Shown here: positions 16,378 through 26,405 of the stretch, one piece after another
Numbering within the stretch: the stretch's first letter is position 1
Layout: each line of letters opens with the position of its first letter
The notes under the pieces: model-generated
What the model was told of the DNA's origin: nothing
The model's database searches: none
The model's input: the letters and a program-made list of their open reading frames with translations, nothing else
Translations under genes and position numbers: made by a program
Source of the DNA: Pseudoalteromonas sp.
Lineage (GTDB): Bacteria; Pseudomonadota; Gammaproteobacteria; Enterobacterales; Alteromonadaceae
DNA length: 64,000 nt
Assembly: GCF_018402495.1 (NCBI RefSeq)
Contig: NZ_JAGYIU010000001.1
Coordinates: 372,001 to 436,000, forward strand
Direction: 5' to 3'

Positions 16378-18321
16378 TTAGATATCTTTGGGTTTTTCAA
16401 TGTAGTAGCCTTGAACACCGTCAAGGCATAACGTTTCGACAATATGTTTTTCTTCTTGGCTTTCGACGCCCTCAGCAAAAACACTCACGCCAATTCGGTG
16501 AGCAAGGTCAACCATTAAACGCATAAAGTACTGGTTATTTTTATCGTCTTCTAAACCTCGGGTGTAACTTGCATCCATTTTAATAAAGTCTGGTTTTAAG
16601 TCCCTGAAAAACTTAAATGAGGTGAGTCCAACGCCAAAGCGCTCAACAGTGACTCTGGCGCCTACGCGATGCACCATATCAATAAAACGTTTACTCGCTT
16701 TAATATTTTGTTGCAGACCAAATTCACTTACTTCAAAAATTAATTTTGAAGTGATGTGGGTGTCTTTGAGTAAACGGCGCTCCAACCAGATCATAAACTG
16801 ATCACTGTGTGCACTTGAAGGGGTAATATTTAGGCCAAAATATTTTTCAGATAAATTACTCGATTTTATTTTTTCTAAAGACGAGTCTATGATCAACTTG
16901 TCAATTTCTATCGCCATATCAAGCTTTTCAGCCATTGCTAAAAATGAAGCTGTTGGTAGAGCTTGCTTTTCTTCTGTTTTGAAACGAGCTTGAATTTCAG
17001 CGTAGGCTTTAATGCTTTTGCCTAATGGCATAATGTTTTGAATTACTAAATGAACGCTTTTAGATTCAATGACTTCATTAATCACTTTTCGCCAGTTTTG
17101 ATTACCAAACCCTGCGCTTACATTATTAACAAGATCAGTATCACGTTGTACATGCCACGCATTAACTTGTTTTGATTGGGCCATACTCATCGCGTTATCC
17201 ACAATAGAAAGTAACTCTCCTAGTGGTTTAGCTTTTTCGTAACCCACAATACCTGTGTTAGCAACTGAGGTAAGTTCTTGGTTTTGCATGTGTTGGGTAA
17301 AGCGAGATTGTAAGTTTTCACCAAACCTTTCAGCTTCTTTTAGCGGTGTGTTAGGTAAAATTATAATAAAATCAGAACTGTTAACCCTAAAAACTTGACT
17401 GTTTGAATAGGTCCCACTGATATGTTTTATTATATCTGCCACTGCTTTGATGTACTCGTCGCCTTTTTGATAGCCTCGGCTTTGATTAATTGATTGTAAT
17501 TCACTACAGCGAACCAATGCTAAAGAACCAAACGTACTTACTTCGGCGTTTTCAATATTTTTTTCGTAGTAATCAACAAACATATTGCGATTACCCAAAC
17601 TCGTGACACCATCTTTGTAAGCCTCACGTTTAATACTGTGTGCTGCATTTTTCATATCGTCGTTTTTATTTTTTAAAAAATACGACAAACGGTTAAAACT
17701 AGGAACTAAATTTTTCCCTAATTTTTCTAATTGGCTTGGATCAAATTGGGTTGCAAAATCATCGTCAAGTTGATTTTGGTTTATATATATATCAATTGCA
17801 TCAGCAACTGCCATGTACACATTGTCGTTAATGTTTTTAACAATAGTTTTCATTAATAAAATAGGTATTAATGTAAGTAAAGTGCTAATTGTAAAAAGGA
17901 TAAAAAAGTAGGTTTGAAACTGCTCGCCCAAATGAGTCATATTTAATTTAAACGCAACTTTTATATCAGCATTATTATTAGTTGCGTACTGCAGACGGAC
18001 AGAGTTTAAATTAGACTGGACAAACTGAGCTAGGAAAGGGAGCTCGTGTGTATTGCTAACTGAAAACACTTCAGTACCTTGGTAGTCACTTAAGGTAAAA
18101 CTTGAAAATGTTTCACTAACGTTAAGGGTACTTTTTAGGTTTTCTATTGGGATATCTGTTGCCGAAAGGTTTTTTATATACTGCTCAACAGTTGCTTGTG
18201 CATTTTTTTGAGCATTGCCAATGGCATTATCAAAATTTTGGCTAATAAAATAACTGCCGGCGGCCATGAGTGCCAACCAAGCAAGCAGTTGTATAAAAAT
18301 AAGTTTTTTGAAAGCTGCCAT
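16378..18321 (-). CDS. Membrane protein with degenerate GGDEF and EAL domains (LapD/CsrD-like)
   Basis: A 647-residue inner-membrane protein. A span at about residues 7-26 is followed by a periplasmic domain (about 27-135), a second span (about 137-160), a linker, a GGDEF domain (about 235-390) and an EAL domain (about 400-645). The GGDEF signature reads SSDF and the EAL signature reads EIQ, so both cyclase and phosphodiesterase activity are probably lost. FAEGVES near the end is kept. Length and plan fit both LapD (c-di-GMP receptor controlling a surface protease) and CsrD/MshH (control of Csr small RNA decay). No lapG-like or msh gene is nearby to decide. It is monocistronic. Confidence 0.85.
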   Translation of the reverse strand: MAAFKKLIFIQLLAWLALMAAGSYFISQNFDNAIGNAQKNAQATVEQYIKNLSATDIPIENLKSTLNVSETFSSFTLSDYQGTEVFSVSNTHELPFLAQFVQSNLNSVRLQYATNNNADIKVAFKLNMTHLGEQFQTYFFILFTISTLLTLIPILLMKTIVKNINDNVYMAVADAIDIYINQNQLDDDFATQFDPSQLEKLGKNLVPSFNRLSYFLKNKNDDMKNAAHSIKREAYKDGVTSLGNRNMFVDYYEKNIENAEVSTFGSLALVRCSELQSINQSRGYQKGDEYIKAVADIIKHISGTYSNSQVFRVNSSDFIIILPNTPLKEAERFGENLQSRFTQHMQNQELTSVANTGIVGYEKAKPLGELLSIVDNAMSMAQSKQVNAWHVQRDTDLVNNVSAGFGNQNWRKVINEVIESKSVHLVIQNIMPLGKSIKAYAEIQARFKTEEKQALPTASFLAMAEKLDMAIEIDKLIIDSSLEKIKSSNLSEKYFGLNITPSSAHSDQFMIWLERRLLKDTHITSKLIFEVSEFGLQQNIKASKRFIDMVHRVGARVTVERFGVGLTSFKFFRDLKPDFIKMDASYTRGLEDDKNNQYFMRLMVDLAHRIGVSVFAEGVESQEEKHIVETLCLDGVQGYYIEKPKDI

Positions 18322-18490
18322 TATTTAATCTTTTTATTTCAAATGGGGGAGGACAGAACCTCATGATTAATAAAACTAATTATAACCCGATATAAACAGT
18401 TATAAAATGGTTAGTTTTTTAAGCAATAAGTTTTTTATTATAAGGATGGTAGAGTAAATTAAAGGGTATGTCTATGGGGTTACAGTAAAT

Positions 18491-18567
18491 TGGCTCCCCC
18501 TCCCCGACTCGAACGGGGGACCTGCGGATTAACAGTCCGTCGCTCTAACCAACTGAGCTAAGGGGGA
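18491..18567 (-). tRNA. tRNA-Asn(GTT), copy 4 in transcription order
   Basis: Complete 77-nt tRNA with CCA. Acceptor stem TCCCCCT/AGGGGGA, anticodon loop CTGTTAA (GTT), T arm GTTCGAGTC. Confidence 0.97.
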
Positions 18568-18590
18568 ACTAAAATAAACTTATTACGACT

Positions 18591-18667
18591 TGGCTCCCCC
18601 TCCCCGACTCGAACGGGGGACCTGCGGATTAACAGTCCGTCGCTCTAACCAACTGAGCTAAGGGGGA
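18591..18667 (-). tRNA. tRNA-Asn(GTT), copy 3 in transcription order
   Basis: Identical in the tRNA body to the other three copies. It is separated from its neighbours by about 21-23 bases. Confidence 0.97.
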
Positions 18668-18688
18668 ACTACATCGTAAACATAAACT

Positions 18689-18765
18689 TGGCTCCCCCTC
18701 CCCGACTCGAACGGGGGACCTGCGGATTAACAGTCCGTCGCTCTAACCAACTGAGCTAAGGGGGA
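18689..18765 (-). tRNA. tRNA-Asn(GTT), copy 2 in transcription order
   Basis: Identical 77-nt copy with encoded CCA. Confidence 0.97.
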
Positions 18766-18786
18766 ATCGTTTATGGCTGAAAAACT

Positions 18787-18863
18787 TGGCTCCCCCTCCC
18801 CGACTCGAACGGGGGACCTGCGGATTAACAGTCCGTCGCTCTAACCAACTGAGCTAAGGGGGA
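18787..18863 (-). tRNA. tRNA-Asn(GTT), copy 1 in transcription order
   Basis: Identical 77-nt copy with encoded CCA, nearest to the promoter at 18890-18918. Confidence 0.97.
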
Positions 18864-18889
18864 AGCGTCTTGCCTTTCAACGGGGCGAA

Positions 18890-18918
18890 ATATTAATGAC
18901 CGCATAGCAAAGTGTCAA
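18890..18918 (-). promoter_or_regulatory. Promoter of the tRNA-Asn array
   Basis: The minus strand reads TTGACA, 17 nt, TAATAT, then a GC-rich discriminator TTCGCCCCG. The layout matches the other two tRNA-array promoters in this window. Confidence 0.85.
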
Positions 18919-19901
18919 CATATAAAAGATCATAAATTCAAAAAAGGGGGCTATTCGTTGTTTTTATGTGCAATCTGCGCGTTTTGTAACACTATTTAAG
19001 TAAAGCGCAGTGATATTGTTTTATAAAAACAGGGTAATATTTGAATGAAGTTTGTAATTTGAGCTAATAAGGAGATGAGTAAAATTTAAGAAAACGGCTT
19101 TTAATAGCAAAAATGCGTTCTATTTCCTGTATTTTTATAAAGCGATAATTAAGTTCTTTAAAAAAAGGGCTCCTTTTTATTTGTGGTACTCTAAAACGGT
19201 TGAACTAAATATGTATTAGTTACGTAAACTAAAGTTAGCGCTAAAACATAATACAAATGTTGACTGCAGTAGCAATGCTTTGTACAAAAATAAAACAATC
19301 AATGAGTTACCTACCTGTTTGAGTGTGTTACTTACTGATATTTGCCTAAGAAAATATTACCTTCATACACATAACAGGGGCATACAATGCTGTTTGCATC
19401 TTGGTAACAGAAAAAACCAAATAATCTGATAATTTAACACCCCGTTGTAGCCCTTTATAAACGTGGGGTTGATTGAGTTATCCACGGTTTCTGTGGATAA
19501 CTCTGTTTATGAAACTTTAAGAACATCAGCACCCCCAGCATTGTAGGGCGCTACAACGATTTCAAGTATTTAAAAGCTTTTTTTTTATATATTTAAAAAC
19601 AATAGCTTACGATTCAGCTAAGTTACTCACTTAATCGATAAATAAAATTTTTCGTGACGATAAATCACAGTCTCTGACTGTGTGATAAATCAACAAAACC
19701 TAAAAAATAAATGTTGCAAAAGTTGCATAAATGTATTCTATTTGGTTTTTAGTGTGTTAGCGCGAAATTTGTTTACAAAGGCATAAAAATAACAGTTTGT
19801 AGATTAAACGTTTAATTAATTGTTTAGATTTAATAAAGCATGGCTTGAACAGCTAGGATGCTTTAAAATATGCCGTTCAGTAAAAGAGGCTTATTTATTT
19901 T
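18919..19901. other. Gene-free kilobase upstream of the MATE-uvrB operon
   Basis: No credible open frame lies in these 983 AT-rich bases. They hold a pair of facing DnaA-box-like sites (19475-19503), TTGTAG/CTACAA around 19543-19558, CACAGTC/GACTGTG near 19668-19684, and repeated TTGCA half-sites near 19713-19728. A six-codon frame starts at 19387 (ATGCTGTTTGCATCTTGGTAA-like). A long regulatory leader, a small RNA or a remnant of a lost gene are all possible. Confidence 0.45.
19475..19503. promoter_or_regulatory. Facing pair of DnaA-box-like sites
   Basis: GAGTTATCCAC (19475-19485) and GTGGATAACTC (19493-19503) form an 11-bp inverted repeat with a seven-base gap. The minus-strand site contains a perfect TTATCCACA, and the plus-strand site TTATCCACG matches 8 of 9. 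No dnaA, dnaN or other origin gene is present, so this is not evidence of the chromosomal origin. Confidence 0.45.
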
Positions 19902-21281
19902 ATGCGCGCACATTCTCAATCACATACTCGCCCTGATTTACTCACCGCTCCAATCTTGCCTACACTAAAGAAAATGACCATTCCGATGATCTTTGGGATG
20001 ATAACCCTAATGATGTTCAACATAGTTGATACTTTTTTCATTAGCTTATTGGGTACAGAGCCGCTTGCTGCAGTGAGCTTTACATTTCCCGTCACTTTTA
20101 CCGTTATTAGTTTAGCGATTGGTTTAGGTATAGGTACCTCAGCGGTAATAGCAAAAGCATTAGGCAGTAACAATATTGAAGAAGCGCGTTTTGATGCCAG
20201 TATATCGTTGTTGATTGCGGTGGTATTAGTGTTGGTTTTATCTACGTGTGGCTATTTATTAATTGATCCTATTTTTACTTTACTCGGAGCTGGGGAGCAA
20301 GTATTACCGCTCATTCATGAATATATCAGTATTTGGTTTTTAGGCAGTGTATTTTTAATTACCCCGATGATTGGTAATTCTGTACTGCGTGCCAGTGGCG
20401 ATACTAAAACACCGAGTATTATTATGGGTGGAGCGGGGCTTATTAATGCGGTACTCGATCCTGTACTTATTTTTGGTTTTGGCCCCATTCCTGCGTTTGG
20501 CATTAAAGGAGCCGCCATCGCCAGTGTTATAGCATGGGCAGTTGCTGTGGCAATTATTTTATACTTATTAATTGTTAAAAAGCGCTTACTGAGTTTAAAA
20601 GCAGGGTCGCAAACGGTTATTGGAGCGATCCGTAAAATATTAAAAATAGGCTTACCCGCAGCAGGTGCTAACATGCTAACACCGGTTGCTATGGCAGTAA
20701 TGACGGCATTGGTTGCACATCATGGTCCAGAGGCTGTGGCTGCTTTTGGAGTAGGGAGCCGAATAGAATCAATAGCGAGTTTGGTGGTGTTAGCGCTTTC
20801 TATGACTTTGCCGCCATTTATTAGTCAAAACTTTGGAGCCAGTCATTTTTCTCGCGTAAAGGATGCCTACCTAGGAACCTTAAAATTTGTGATGTTATGG
20901 CAGTTTGTTATTTATATTTTATTAATTATGTTATCTGGCGTCATTAGTGAAATATTTGGTAAAGAGCAAGCCGTTGTTGATGTCATAAAACTGTTTATTT
21001 ATACCATTCCATTAAGTTATGGCTTGCAAGGAGTGATCATTTTATCCAACTCCTCGTTTAACGCTTTACACAAACCCATGAACGCCTTAGTTTTGAGCGT
21101 CATTCGGTTATTTATTTTTTATGTTCCCTTTGCGTATATCGGGAATGAACTGGCAGGCTTAATTGGCTTGTTTATTGGCGCGGCCATTGGTAATTTATTC
21201 ACAGCCCTTGTAGCTTACAGGTGGTTTATGAAAGAAATTGAAGCGTTAAGTAGTCAGGCATTACAGGAGTGTAGTCATTGA
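19902..21281 (+). CDS. MATE-family multidrug/cation antiporter
   Basis: A 459-residue inner-membrane protein with about twelve hydrophobic spans in two related halves. MATE features include [20 protein letters not shown] near residues 28-47, the [11 protein letters not shown] motif (about 50-60) and [18 protein letters not shown] (about 75-92). It exports drugs or organic cations in exchange for sodium or protons. The closest architectural match is the NorM/VmrA type; substrate is unknown. Its stop overlaps the uvrB start by four bases, an unusual pairing that ties uvrB expression to it. Confidence 0.9.
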   Translation: MRAHSQSHTRPDLLTAPILPTLKKMTIPMIFGMITLMMFNIVDTFFISLLGTEPLAAVSFTFPVTFTVISLAIGLGIGTSAVIAKALGSNNIEEARFDASISLLIAVVLVLVLSTCGYLLIDPIFTLLGAGEQVLPLIHEYISIWFLGSVFLITPMIGNSVLRASGDTKTPSIIMGGAGLINAVLDPVLIFGFGPIPAFGIKGAAIASVIAWAVAVAIILYLLIVKKRLLSLKAGSQTVIGAIRKILKIGLPAAGANMLTPVAMAVMTALVAHHGPEAVAAFGVGSRIESIASLVVLALSMTLPPFISQNFGASHFSRVKDAYLGTLKFVMLWQFVIYILLIMLSGVISEIFGKEQAVVDVIKLFIYTIPLSYGLQGVIILSNSSFNALHKPMNALVLSVIRLFIFYVPFAYIGNELAGLIGLFIGAAIGNLFTALVAYRWFMKEIEALSSQALQECSH

Positions 21282-23272
21282 GCGATCATTTTCAGTTAGT
21301 ATCAAAATTTAAACCCGCTGGGGATCAGCCTACCGCTATTGCTCAGTTGTGCGAAGGTTTAGAGGCAGGGCTTGCTCAGCAAACCTTATTGGGCGCAACA
21401 GGGACCGGTAAAACCTTCACTATGGCTAATATCATCAGTGATTTAAATCGTCCTACTATTATTATGGCGCATAACAAAACCTTAGCAGCACAGCTATATG
21501 GTGAGATGAAAGAGTTTTTCCCACACAATGCGGTTGAATACTTTGTATCTTACTACGATTACTACCAACCTGAGGCTTATGTGGTAGCCAGCGATACGTT
21601 TATTGAAAAAGACGCATCCATTAATGAGCATATTGAGCAAATGCGACTCAGTGCCACTAAAGCGCTTTTAGAGCGACGCGATACCATCATTGTTGCCTCA
21701 GTATCGGCGATTTATGGTTTGGGCGATCCTGATTCATATATGAAAATGATGCTGCTTTTAAAAGTAGGTGAAAAGGTTGATCAACGTGACATGTTGCGTC
21801 GCCTAGCTGAGTTGCAATATACACGCAACGATATTGATTTTAGTCGCGGTACGTATCGTGTTCGCGGCGAAGTGGTTGATATATTCCCTGCTGAATCAGA
21901 TACCTATGCAGTTCGTGTAGAAATGTTTGATGATGAAGTTGAACGCCTAAGTATTTTTGACCCGCTAACCGGTGCAGTAGAAAAGCACATAGTGCGTGCG
22001 ACCATTTACCCTAAAACTCACTATGTAACACCACGAGAAAAAATTCTCGAAGCCATCGAAAAAATAAAAGTTGAGCTTAAAGAGCGCAGAGCACAACTAC
22101 TCAGTGCTAACAAATTAGTTGAAGAGCAACGTATTGCCCAGCGTACCCAATACGATATAGAAATGATGACCGAGCTCGGTTATTGCTCAGGCATTGAAAA
22201 CTACAGCCGTTACTTATCGGGGCGCACGCCAGGCGATCCACCGCCAACATTGCTTGATTATTTACCTGACGACGCATTAATGATTATTGATGAATCGCAC
22301 GTAACCGTATCGCAAATTGGTGCAATGTATAAAGGCGACAGAAGCCGTAAAGAAAATCTTGTTGAGTATGGTTTTAGAATGCCCTCGGCAATGGATAACC
22401 GTCCACTGCGTTTTGAAGAATTTGAGGCCATTGCACCGCAAACTATATATGTATCGGCCACACCAGGTGATTTTGAATTAGAGCGCAGCAATGGCGAGGT
22501 TGCTGAACAAGTTATTCGTCCAACCGGCTTACTTGACCCATTAATAGAAGTGCGCCCGGTTGGCGATCAGGTTGATGACTTACTCTCAGAAATTTATAAA
22601 TGTGTTGAAAAAGGCGAGCGCGTGTTAGTAACAACACTGACCAAACGCATGGCTGAGGATTTAACTGATTATTTAAGCGAACATAATGTAAAAGTACGCT
22701 ACTTACACTCTGACATAGACACCGTAGAGCGGGTCGAAATTATTCGTGATTTACGTGCCGGTGTATTTGATGTGTTAGTAGGCATTAACTTACTACGTGA
22801 AGGCTTAGATATGCCAGAAGTGGCACTAGTTGCTATTTTAGATGCCGATAAAGAAGGCTTTTTACGCTCAGCTCGCTCGCTTATTCAAACCATAGGCCGT
22901 GCTGCGCGCCACCTTGATGGTCGTGCTATTTTATACGGCGATAGAATTACTAAGTCGATGGCTAAAGCCATTGATGAAACCCAGCGCCGCCGCGATATAC
23001 AACATGCTTATAATGTTAAGCACGGAATTGAGCCTAAAGCGCTGATCAAAAAGATACTCGATGTGATGGACGTAGGCCAAGATGCTTCAGCACAAGATAA
23101 CTTACAGCTTATTCGTAAAGAGTCTAAAAAAATGCTTAGTGCGAAAGAAATTGCTACGCAAATTAAGCAGCTAGAAACCAAAATGCATGCCTACGCCAGT
23201 GATTTAGAATTTGAAAAAGCCGCCTCTGTACGCGACGAAATACATGAGCTACAACAACAGTTGATTAATTAA
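21278..23272 (+). CDS. uvrB: UvrABC excinuclease subunit B
   Basis: A 664-residue DNA damage recognition helicase of nucleotide excision repair. Walker A GATGTGKT lies at residues 39-46. The beta-hairpin region follows ([11 protein letters not shown], about 92-102), then helicase motifs including MIIDESH and QTIGRAARH, and a C-terminal UVR domain (about 622-660) that contacts UvrC. The start is TTG at 21278, overlapping the MATE stop, with CAGGAG placed correctly upstream. I see no clear LexA box close to the operon. Confidence 0.97.
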   Translation: MSDHFQLVSKFKPAGDQPTAIAQLCEGLEAGLAQQTLLGATGTGKTFTMANIISDLNRPTIIMAHNKTLAAQLYGEMKEFFPHNAVEYFVSYYDYYQPEAYVVASDTFIEKDASINEHIEQMRLSATKALLERRDTIIVASVSAIYGLGDPDSYMKMMLLLKVGEKVDQRDMLRRLAELQYTRNDIDFSRGTYRVRGEVVDIFPAESDTYAVRVEMFDDEVERLSIFDPLTGAVEKHIVRATIYPKTHYVTPREKILEAIEKIKVELKERRAQLLSANKLVEEQRIAQRTQYDIEMMTELGYCSGIENYSRYLSGRTPGDPPPTLLDYLPDDALMIIDESHVTVSQIGAMYKGDRSRKENLVEYGFRMPSAMDNRPLRFEEFEAIAPQTIYVSATPGDFELERSNGEVAEQVIRPTGLLDPLIEVRPVGDQVDDLLSEIYKCVEKGERVLVTTLTKRMAEDLTDYLSEHNVKVRYLHSDIDTVERVEIIRDLRAGVFDVLVGINLLREGLDMPEVALVAILDADKEGFLRSARSLIQTIGRAARHLDGRAILYGDRITKSMAKAIDETQRRRDIQHAYNVKHGIEPKALIKKILDVMDVGQDASAQDNLQLIRKESKKMLSAKEIATQIKQLETKMHAYASDLEFEKAASVRDEIHELQQQLIN

Positions 23273-24202
23273 ATGACAATCGATTTTACTCCTCTTATTA
23301 ATGCATTAGCAGACACGCCTTTTGCAGATAACGAATTATGCCGCGTATTTCATGGTCGCGGCCACAGCGTAGAAGCGCTAAGCCATCTTAACTTAGACTT
23401 TTATCCACCGAGTTTGTTTTTGGTGTCATACAGTGAAATTGATGAGTTAACACTCACTACGCTCACCGATACGTTATGGCAGTGGGCACAACAACATCAT
23501 CCAGAGCTAATTACTGCATTGGTGTATCAGCAGCGAGCGGGGCTACAAAGTCATAACACCCTAGTGCATGGGCAATTGCCCGCGCGCCATAGCGTAGCCG
23601 AAAATGGTGTGCGTTTTTTGGTTGATTTAATGAGTAAGCAAAACACCGGTATTTTTCCTGATATGCGAAAAGGCCGTGAGTTTGTCATGCACAATAGTAA
23701 ACATGCCAAAGTACTTAATCTGTTTTCTTATACTTGTGGTTTTTCGGTAGCGGCTATGCACGGCGGTGCCGATCATGTGATGAACATGGATATGAGCAAA
23801 GGCGTGTTAAAAGTCGGTAAGCAAAACCATCAACTAAACAATGTTGATAGGGGCGTCAGTTTTTTACCGCATGATATTTTAAAGTCGTTTGGTAAGCTAA
23901 AAAAAGCCGCACCGTTTGATTTAATCATTGTTGATCCACCCAGCTTTCAAAAAGGCAGTTTTATATTAACTAAAGACTACCAAAAAGTGTTGCGCAGACT
24001 TCCTGAGCTTTTAAACGATACTACACAGCTGTTGTTATGTGCTAATAGCCCAGAGCTTTCAGAAAACGACTTTAAAGCACTTATTCAAGAACATACTCAA
24101 GGTGCTATAGAGTTTGTTAAACGCCTAGAACCGACTGATCGCTTTATTGAAATTGATAGCGATAAAAGCTTAAAAGCATTTGTGTACAAAACAAAAACAT
24201 AG
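23273..24202 (+). CDS. Class I SAM-dependent methyltransferase (RlmI/RlmK-like)
   Basis: A 309-residue protein whose C-terminal half is a Rossmann methyltransferase. SAM motif I is VLNLFSYTCGFSVAA (about residues 148-162), and motif IV is IVDPPSFQKG (about 224-233), of the NPPY-like form seen in large-subunit rRNA methyltransferases. The N-terminal half lacks an obvious PUA domain. The start codon directly follows the uvrB stop, so it is in the same operon. An rRNA target is the best guess but not shown. Confidence 0.82.
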   Translation: MTIDFTPLINALADTPFADNELCRVFHGRGHSVEALSHLNLDFYPPSLFLVSYSEIDELTLTTLTDTLWQWAQQHHPELITALVYQQRAGLQSHNTLVHGQLPARHSVAENGVRFLVDLMSKQNTGIFPDMRKGREFVMHNSKHAKVLNLFSYTCGFSVAAMHGGADHVMNMDMSKGVLKVGKQNHQLNNVDRGVSFLPHDILKSFGKLKKAAPFDLIIVDPPSFQKGSFILTKDYQKVLRRLPELLNDTTQLLLCANSPELSENDFKALIQEHTQGAIEFVKRLEPTDRFIEIDSDKSLKAFVYKTKT

Positions 24203-24210
24203 TGAGTTAA

Positions 24211-24876
24211 ATGAAACTGAGTAAACGTTTAAACGCCATCAATTCATTAATTACAGAGCCTTACGATATTGTTTGGGATTGTTGCTGCGATCATGGCTTT
24301 TTAGGGATGGCGTTACTTGAGCGCGGTATAGCAAAACATATAAATTTTGTGGATATTATTCCAACGTTAATGGAAGCGCTCGAACAGTCGCTGCAACACT
24401 TTGAGCAAGGTAAATTTTTACCTTCATGGCAAGTGCGCTGCGAAGATGTTGCGCAAATTAAATTGCCAACAGCTGCAAAGCAAGTGGTGGTTATTGCTGG
24501 TGTGGGGGGCGATTTATGTTTAAAGCTTATTGAACAAATTATTGCCAACAACCCGCAAAGCTTGCACCAACTCAGTTTTATTATTTGCCCCATTCAGCAT
24601 CTTTACAAAGTGCGCGCAGGTTTAAAAGCCTGTAATTTAAAGCTCGAAAACGAGCAAATTATTGTTGAAAACAAACGTTTTTACGAAGTATTACACGTTA
24701 GTGTAAATGCCAGCCAAACACTCACTCAAACCGGTGCTCAAATGTGGGATAAACACAATCCACAACATCATCAATATCAGCAGCAATTGCTTAACCATTA
24801 TACTCGAATGCTCAATAAAGATAGACTTTACTATCAAAAAGTTATAACAGAGTATCAACGAGTATTTGAATGCTAA
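24211..24876 (+). CDS. TrmK-family tRNA (adenine-N1) methyltransferase-like protein
   Basis: A 221-residue protein resembling the TrmK group (COG2384), which methylates A22 of tRNA in Gram-positive bacteria. The SAM site reads WDCCCDHGFLGMALL (about residues 22-36), in place of the usual DIGSDHAYLP. The family's GVGGDL (about 97-102) and IICPIQHLYKVR (about 127-138, for LQPN-type motif) are visible. It starts eight bases after the preceding methyltransferase. Whether it keeps the tRNA substrate is unknown. Confidence 0.78.
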   Translation: MKLSKRLNAINSLITEPYDIVWDCCCDHGFLGMALLERGIAKHINFVDIIPTLMEALEQSLQHFEQGKFLPSWQVRCEDVAQIKLPTAAKQVVVIAGVGGDLCLKLIEQIIANNPQSLHQLSFIICPIQHLYKVRAGLKACNLKLENEQIIVENKRFYEVLHVSVNASQTLTQTGAQMWDKHNPQHHQYQQQLLNHYTRMLNKDRLYYQKVITEYQRVFEC

Positions 24877-24970
24877 ATACTCCTGTCAGTGTGATCGGTT
24901 TTTGTGATTAACTACGTAAAGTGCTTCATAGTTAATATCTTGCCATCAGGCGGATTTATTTGGTTTAAAT

Positions 24971-25984
24971 ATGTCAGATAAAAATATAAAAATTGAGCCA
25001 TTACTAGGCGATGGGCAAAAGTGGCAACACAGTTACGAGCAACCGATTTCGTATGCGCCGTTAGTACAACTGGCCAATAATAATTGGATTGTTCCCCAGC
25101 ATTTTTTACGTTACAAACATACGCTAGCCAGCGTTAATGAAGTGCTTAACGACATTAGTTTTTCTACTCACTTTAGTGTGTTAGCTGCAGAAAAAAACAG
25201 TGATATTTATCTGCAAGTGGCGGTACTTAGTCCAGATAATTACCGTGCTGAGAACAAAGCAAAAAAGTTACTGTTTGGTCGTCGCTGGCCGGTAGAGCAA
25301 AATTTGCCAACCTCAGAGCTTATTCAAACAGCATTTTTAGCTCTTAAAGTGGCACGTGAGCATGAAGTAAGAGAGCTTTTTCAGCTGCAACACCAAGAGG
25401 CAACTAGCACGCCGTTTAACAATCATCATGATTTACCCGTTATGGCGCAAAACCCTGAACTTGTTAAAAGCACATCGTTTAAAAATATTCCATTGAACGA
25501 CCTGATAGAGCGCCTGGTGTTTGCGGATAATAAAATTGCGCTAATTAACTGCCAAGCCATAATCACCGGCGAGCAGGTGTATACGGTTAAACTGCATTGC
25601 GATAGTTGTCAGCTAAGCGAATTTAATAATAAAACCTTGTCATTTTTAGCACCTGATGCAACAACCAACAGCTTTTTACATAGCTTTATTGCCGCACTGG
25701 TTGCTGTAAGTAACGAGTATGTGAGTGAGCATTTTAAATACCAAGGCTTTGCGCGCTTTAGTAAACATGTTCAAGCTGAGCTGGTAGGGGAGCTGAGTAT
25801 TGCCATGCGTTCACCTAGTTCAGTTAGTTTGTGTTCTATGGGTAAGCAAGAAGCGAATCAGTTAAACTTTGAAATAGACAGTGGCAGAGCACCTCAAGGG
25901 TGTGGTCAAGCCATTGGCGGGTTTTTAGCTGCTCATGGTATAGAACAGCCAGAAAACGCCCATTTATACCCTAATTATTTATAA
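24971..25984 (+). CDS. Conserved-looking hypothetical protein, 337 residues
   Basis: I do not recognise this protein. It is soluble, without signal peptide or membrane span, and begins MSDKNIKIEP. A mid-protein stretch is rich in charged residues (FLALKVAREHEVRELF). Codon use is like its neighbours and the frame is intact, so it is a real gene. It follows the TrmK-like gene by 94 bases and may have its own promoter. Confidence 0.7.
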   Translation: MSDKNIKIEPLLGDGQKWQHSYEQPISYAPLVQLANNNWIVPQHFLRYKHTLASVNEVLNDISFSTHFSVLAAEKNSDIYLQVAVLSPDNYRAENKAKKLLFGRRWPVEQNLPTSELIQTAFLALKVAREHEVRELFQLQHQEATSTPFNNHHDLPVMAQNPELVKSTSFKNIPLNDLIERLVFADNKIALINCQAIITGEQVYTVKLHCDSCQLSEFNNKTLSFLAPDATTNSFLHSFIAALVAVSNEYVSEHFKYQGFARFSKHVQAELVGELSIAMRSPSSVSLCSMGKQEANQLNFEIDSGRAPQGCGQAIGGFLAAHGIEQPENAHLYPNYL

Positions 25985-25995
25985 CTAAGGTATGG

Positions 25996-26238
25996 CTATA
26001 GTTTGTTTATTTCTTGTTTTACGCTATAGCTTGAGTCGGTAACAATCGCTTCAAGTGTTTGTACTCGCTGTTTGAGTTCAGTCACTTGCGCGGTTACTTC
26101 TGCTAATTGCTTATGAGCATCTTGATTGTTGTCTTGAACTTTATGTTTAAATTCAAGGTGCTTTTTGTACATATCGTAAATAACCCCTGAGCCCACAGAA
26201 ATAAGCACAATAAGTACAATCATTGTAGTGCCAGACAT
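25996..26238 (-). CDS. Small membrane protein with coiled coil, PspB-like
   Basis: An 80-residue protein from the ATG at 26238, chosen over a GTG two codons upstream because GGAAG sits five bases before the ATG. One N-terminal membrane span (about residues 3-20) is followed by a basic stretch and a heptad coiled coil ending QRVQTLEAIV. This plan and ending resemble PspB of the phage-shock response. No pspA or pspC lies alongside, so the assignment is tentative. Confidence 0.6.
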   Translation of the reverse strand: MSGTTMIVLIVLISVGSGVIYDMYKKHLEFKHKVQDNNQDAHKQLAEVTAQVTELKQRVQTLEAIVTDSSYSVKQEINKL

Positions 26239-26405
26239 AATCACTTCCTTTATTTTGTATTAAGGCTAAATTATAACCATAATTAAGCGCCAATAAAGCT
26301 AATTAATTGTAACTTTATTTGTATTTATAATGATAAACCATTGTTATTGTTTGTGCCGCCACCATATACTAGGTAGTTATTTTGTAATCGTTCCAAAGGA
26401 TAGGT

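Noticed and set aside
19475..19503. Chromosomal replication origin
   Set aside because: Only one DnaA-box pair is visible and no dnaA, dnaN, rpmH or gidA genes lie nearby.
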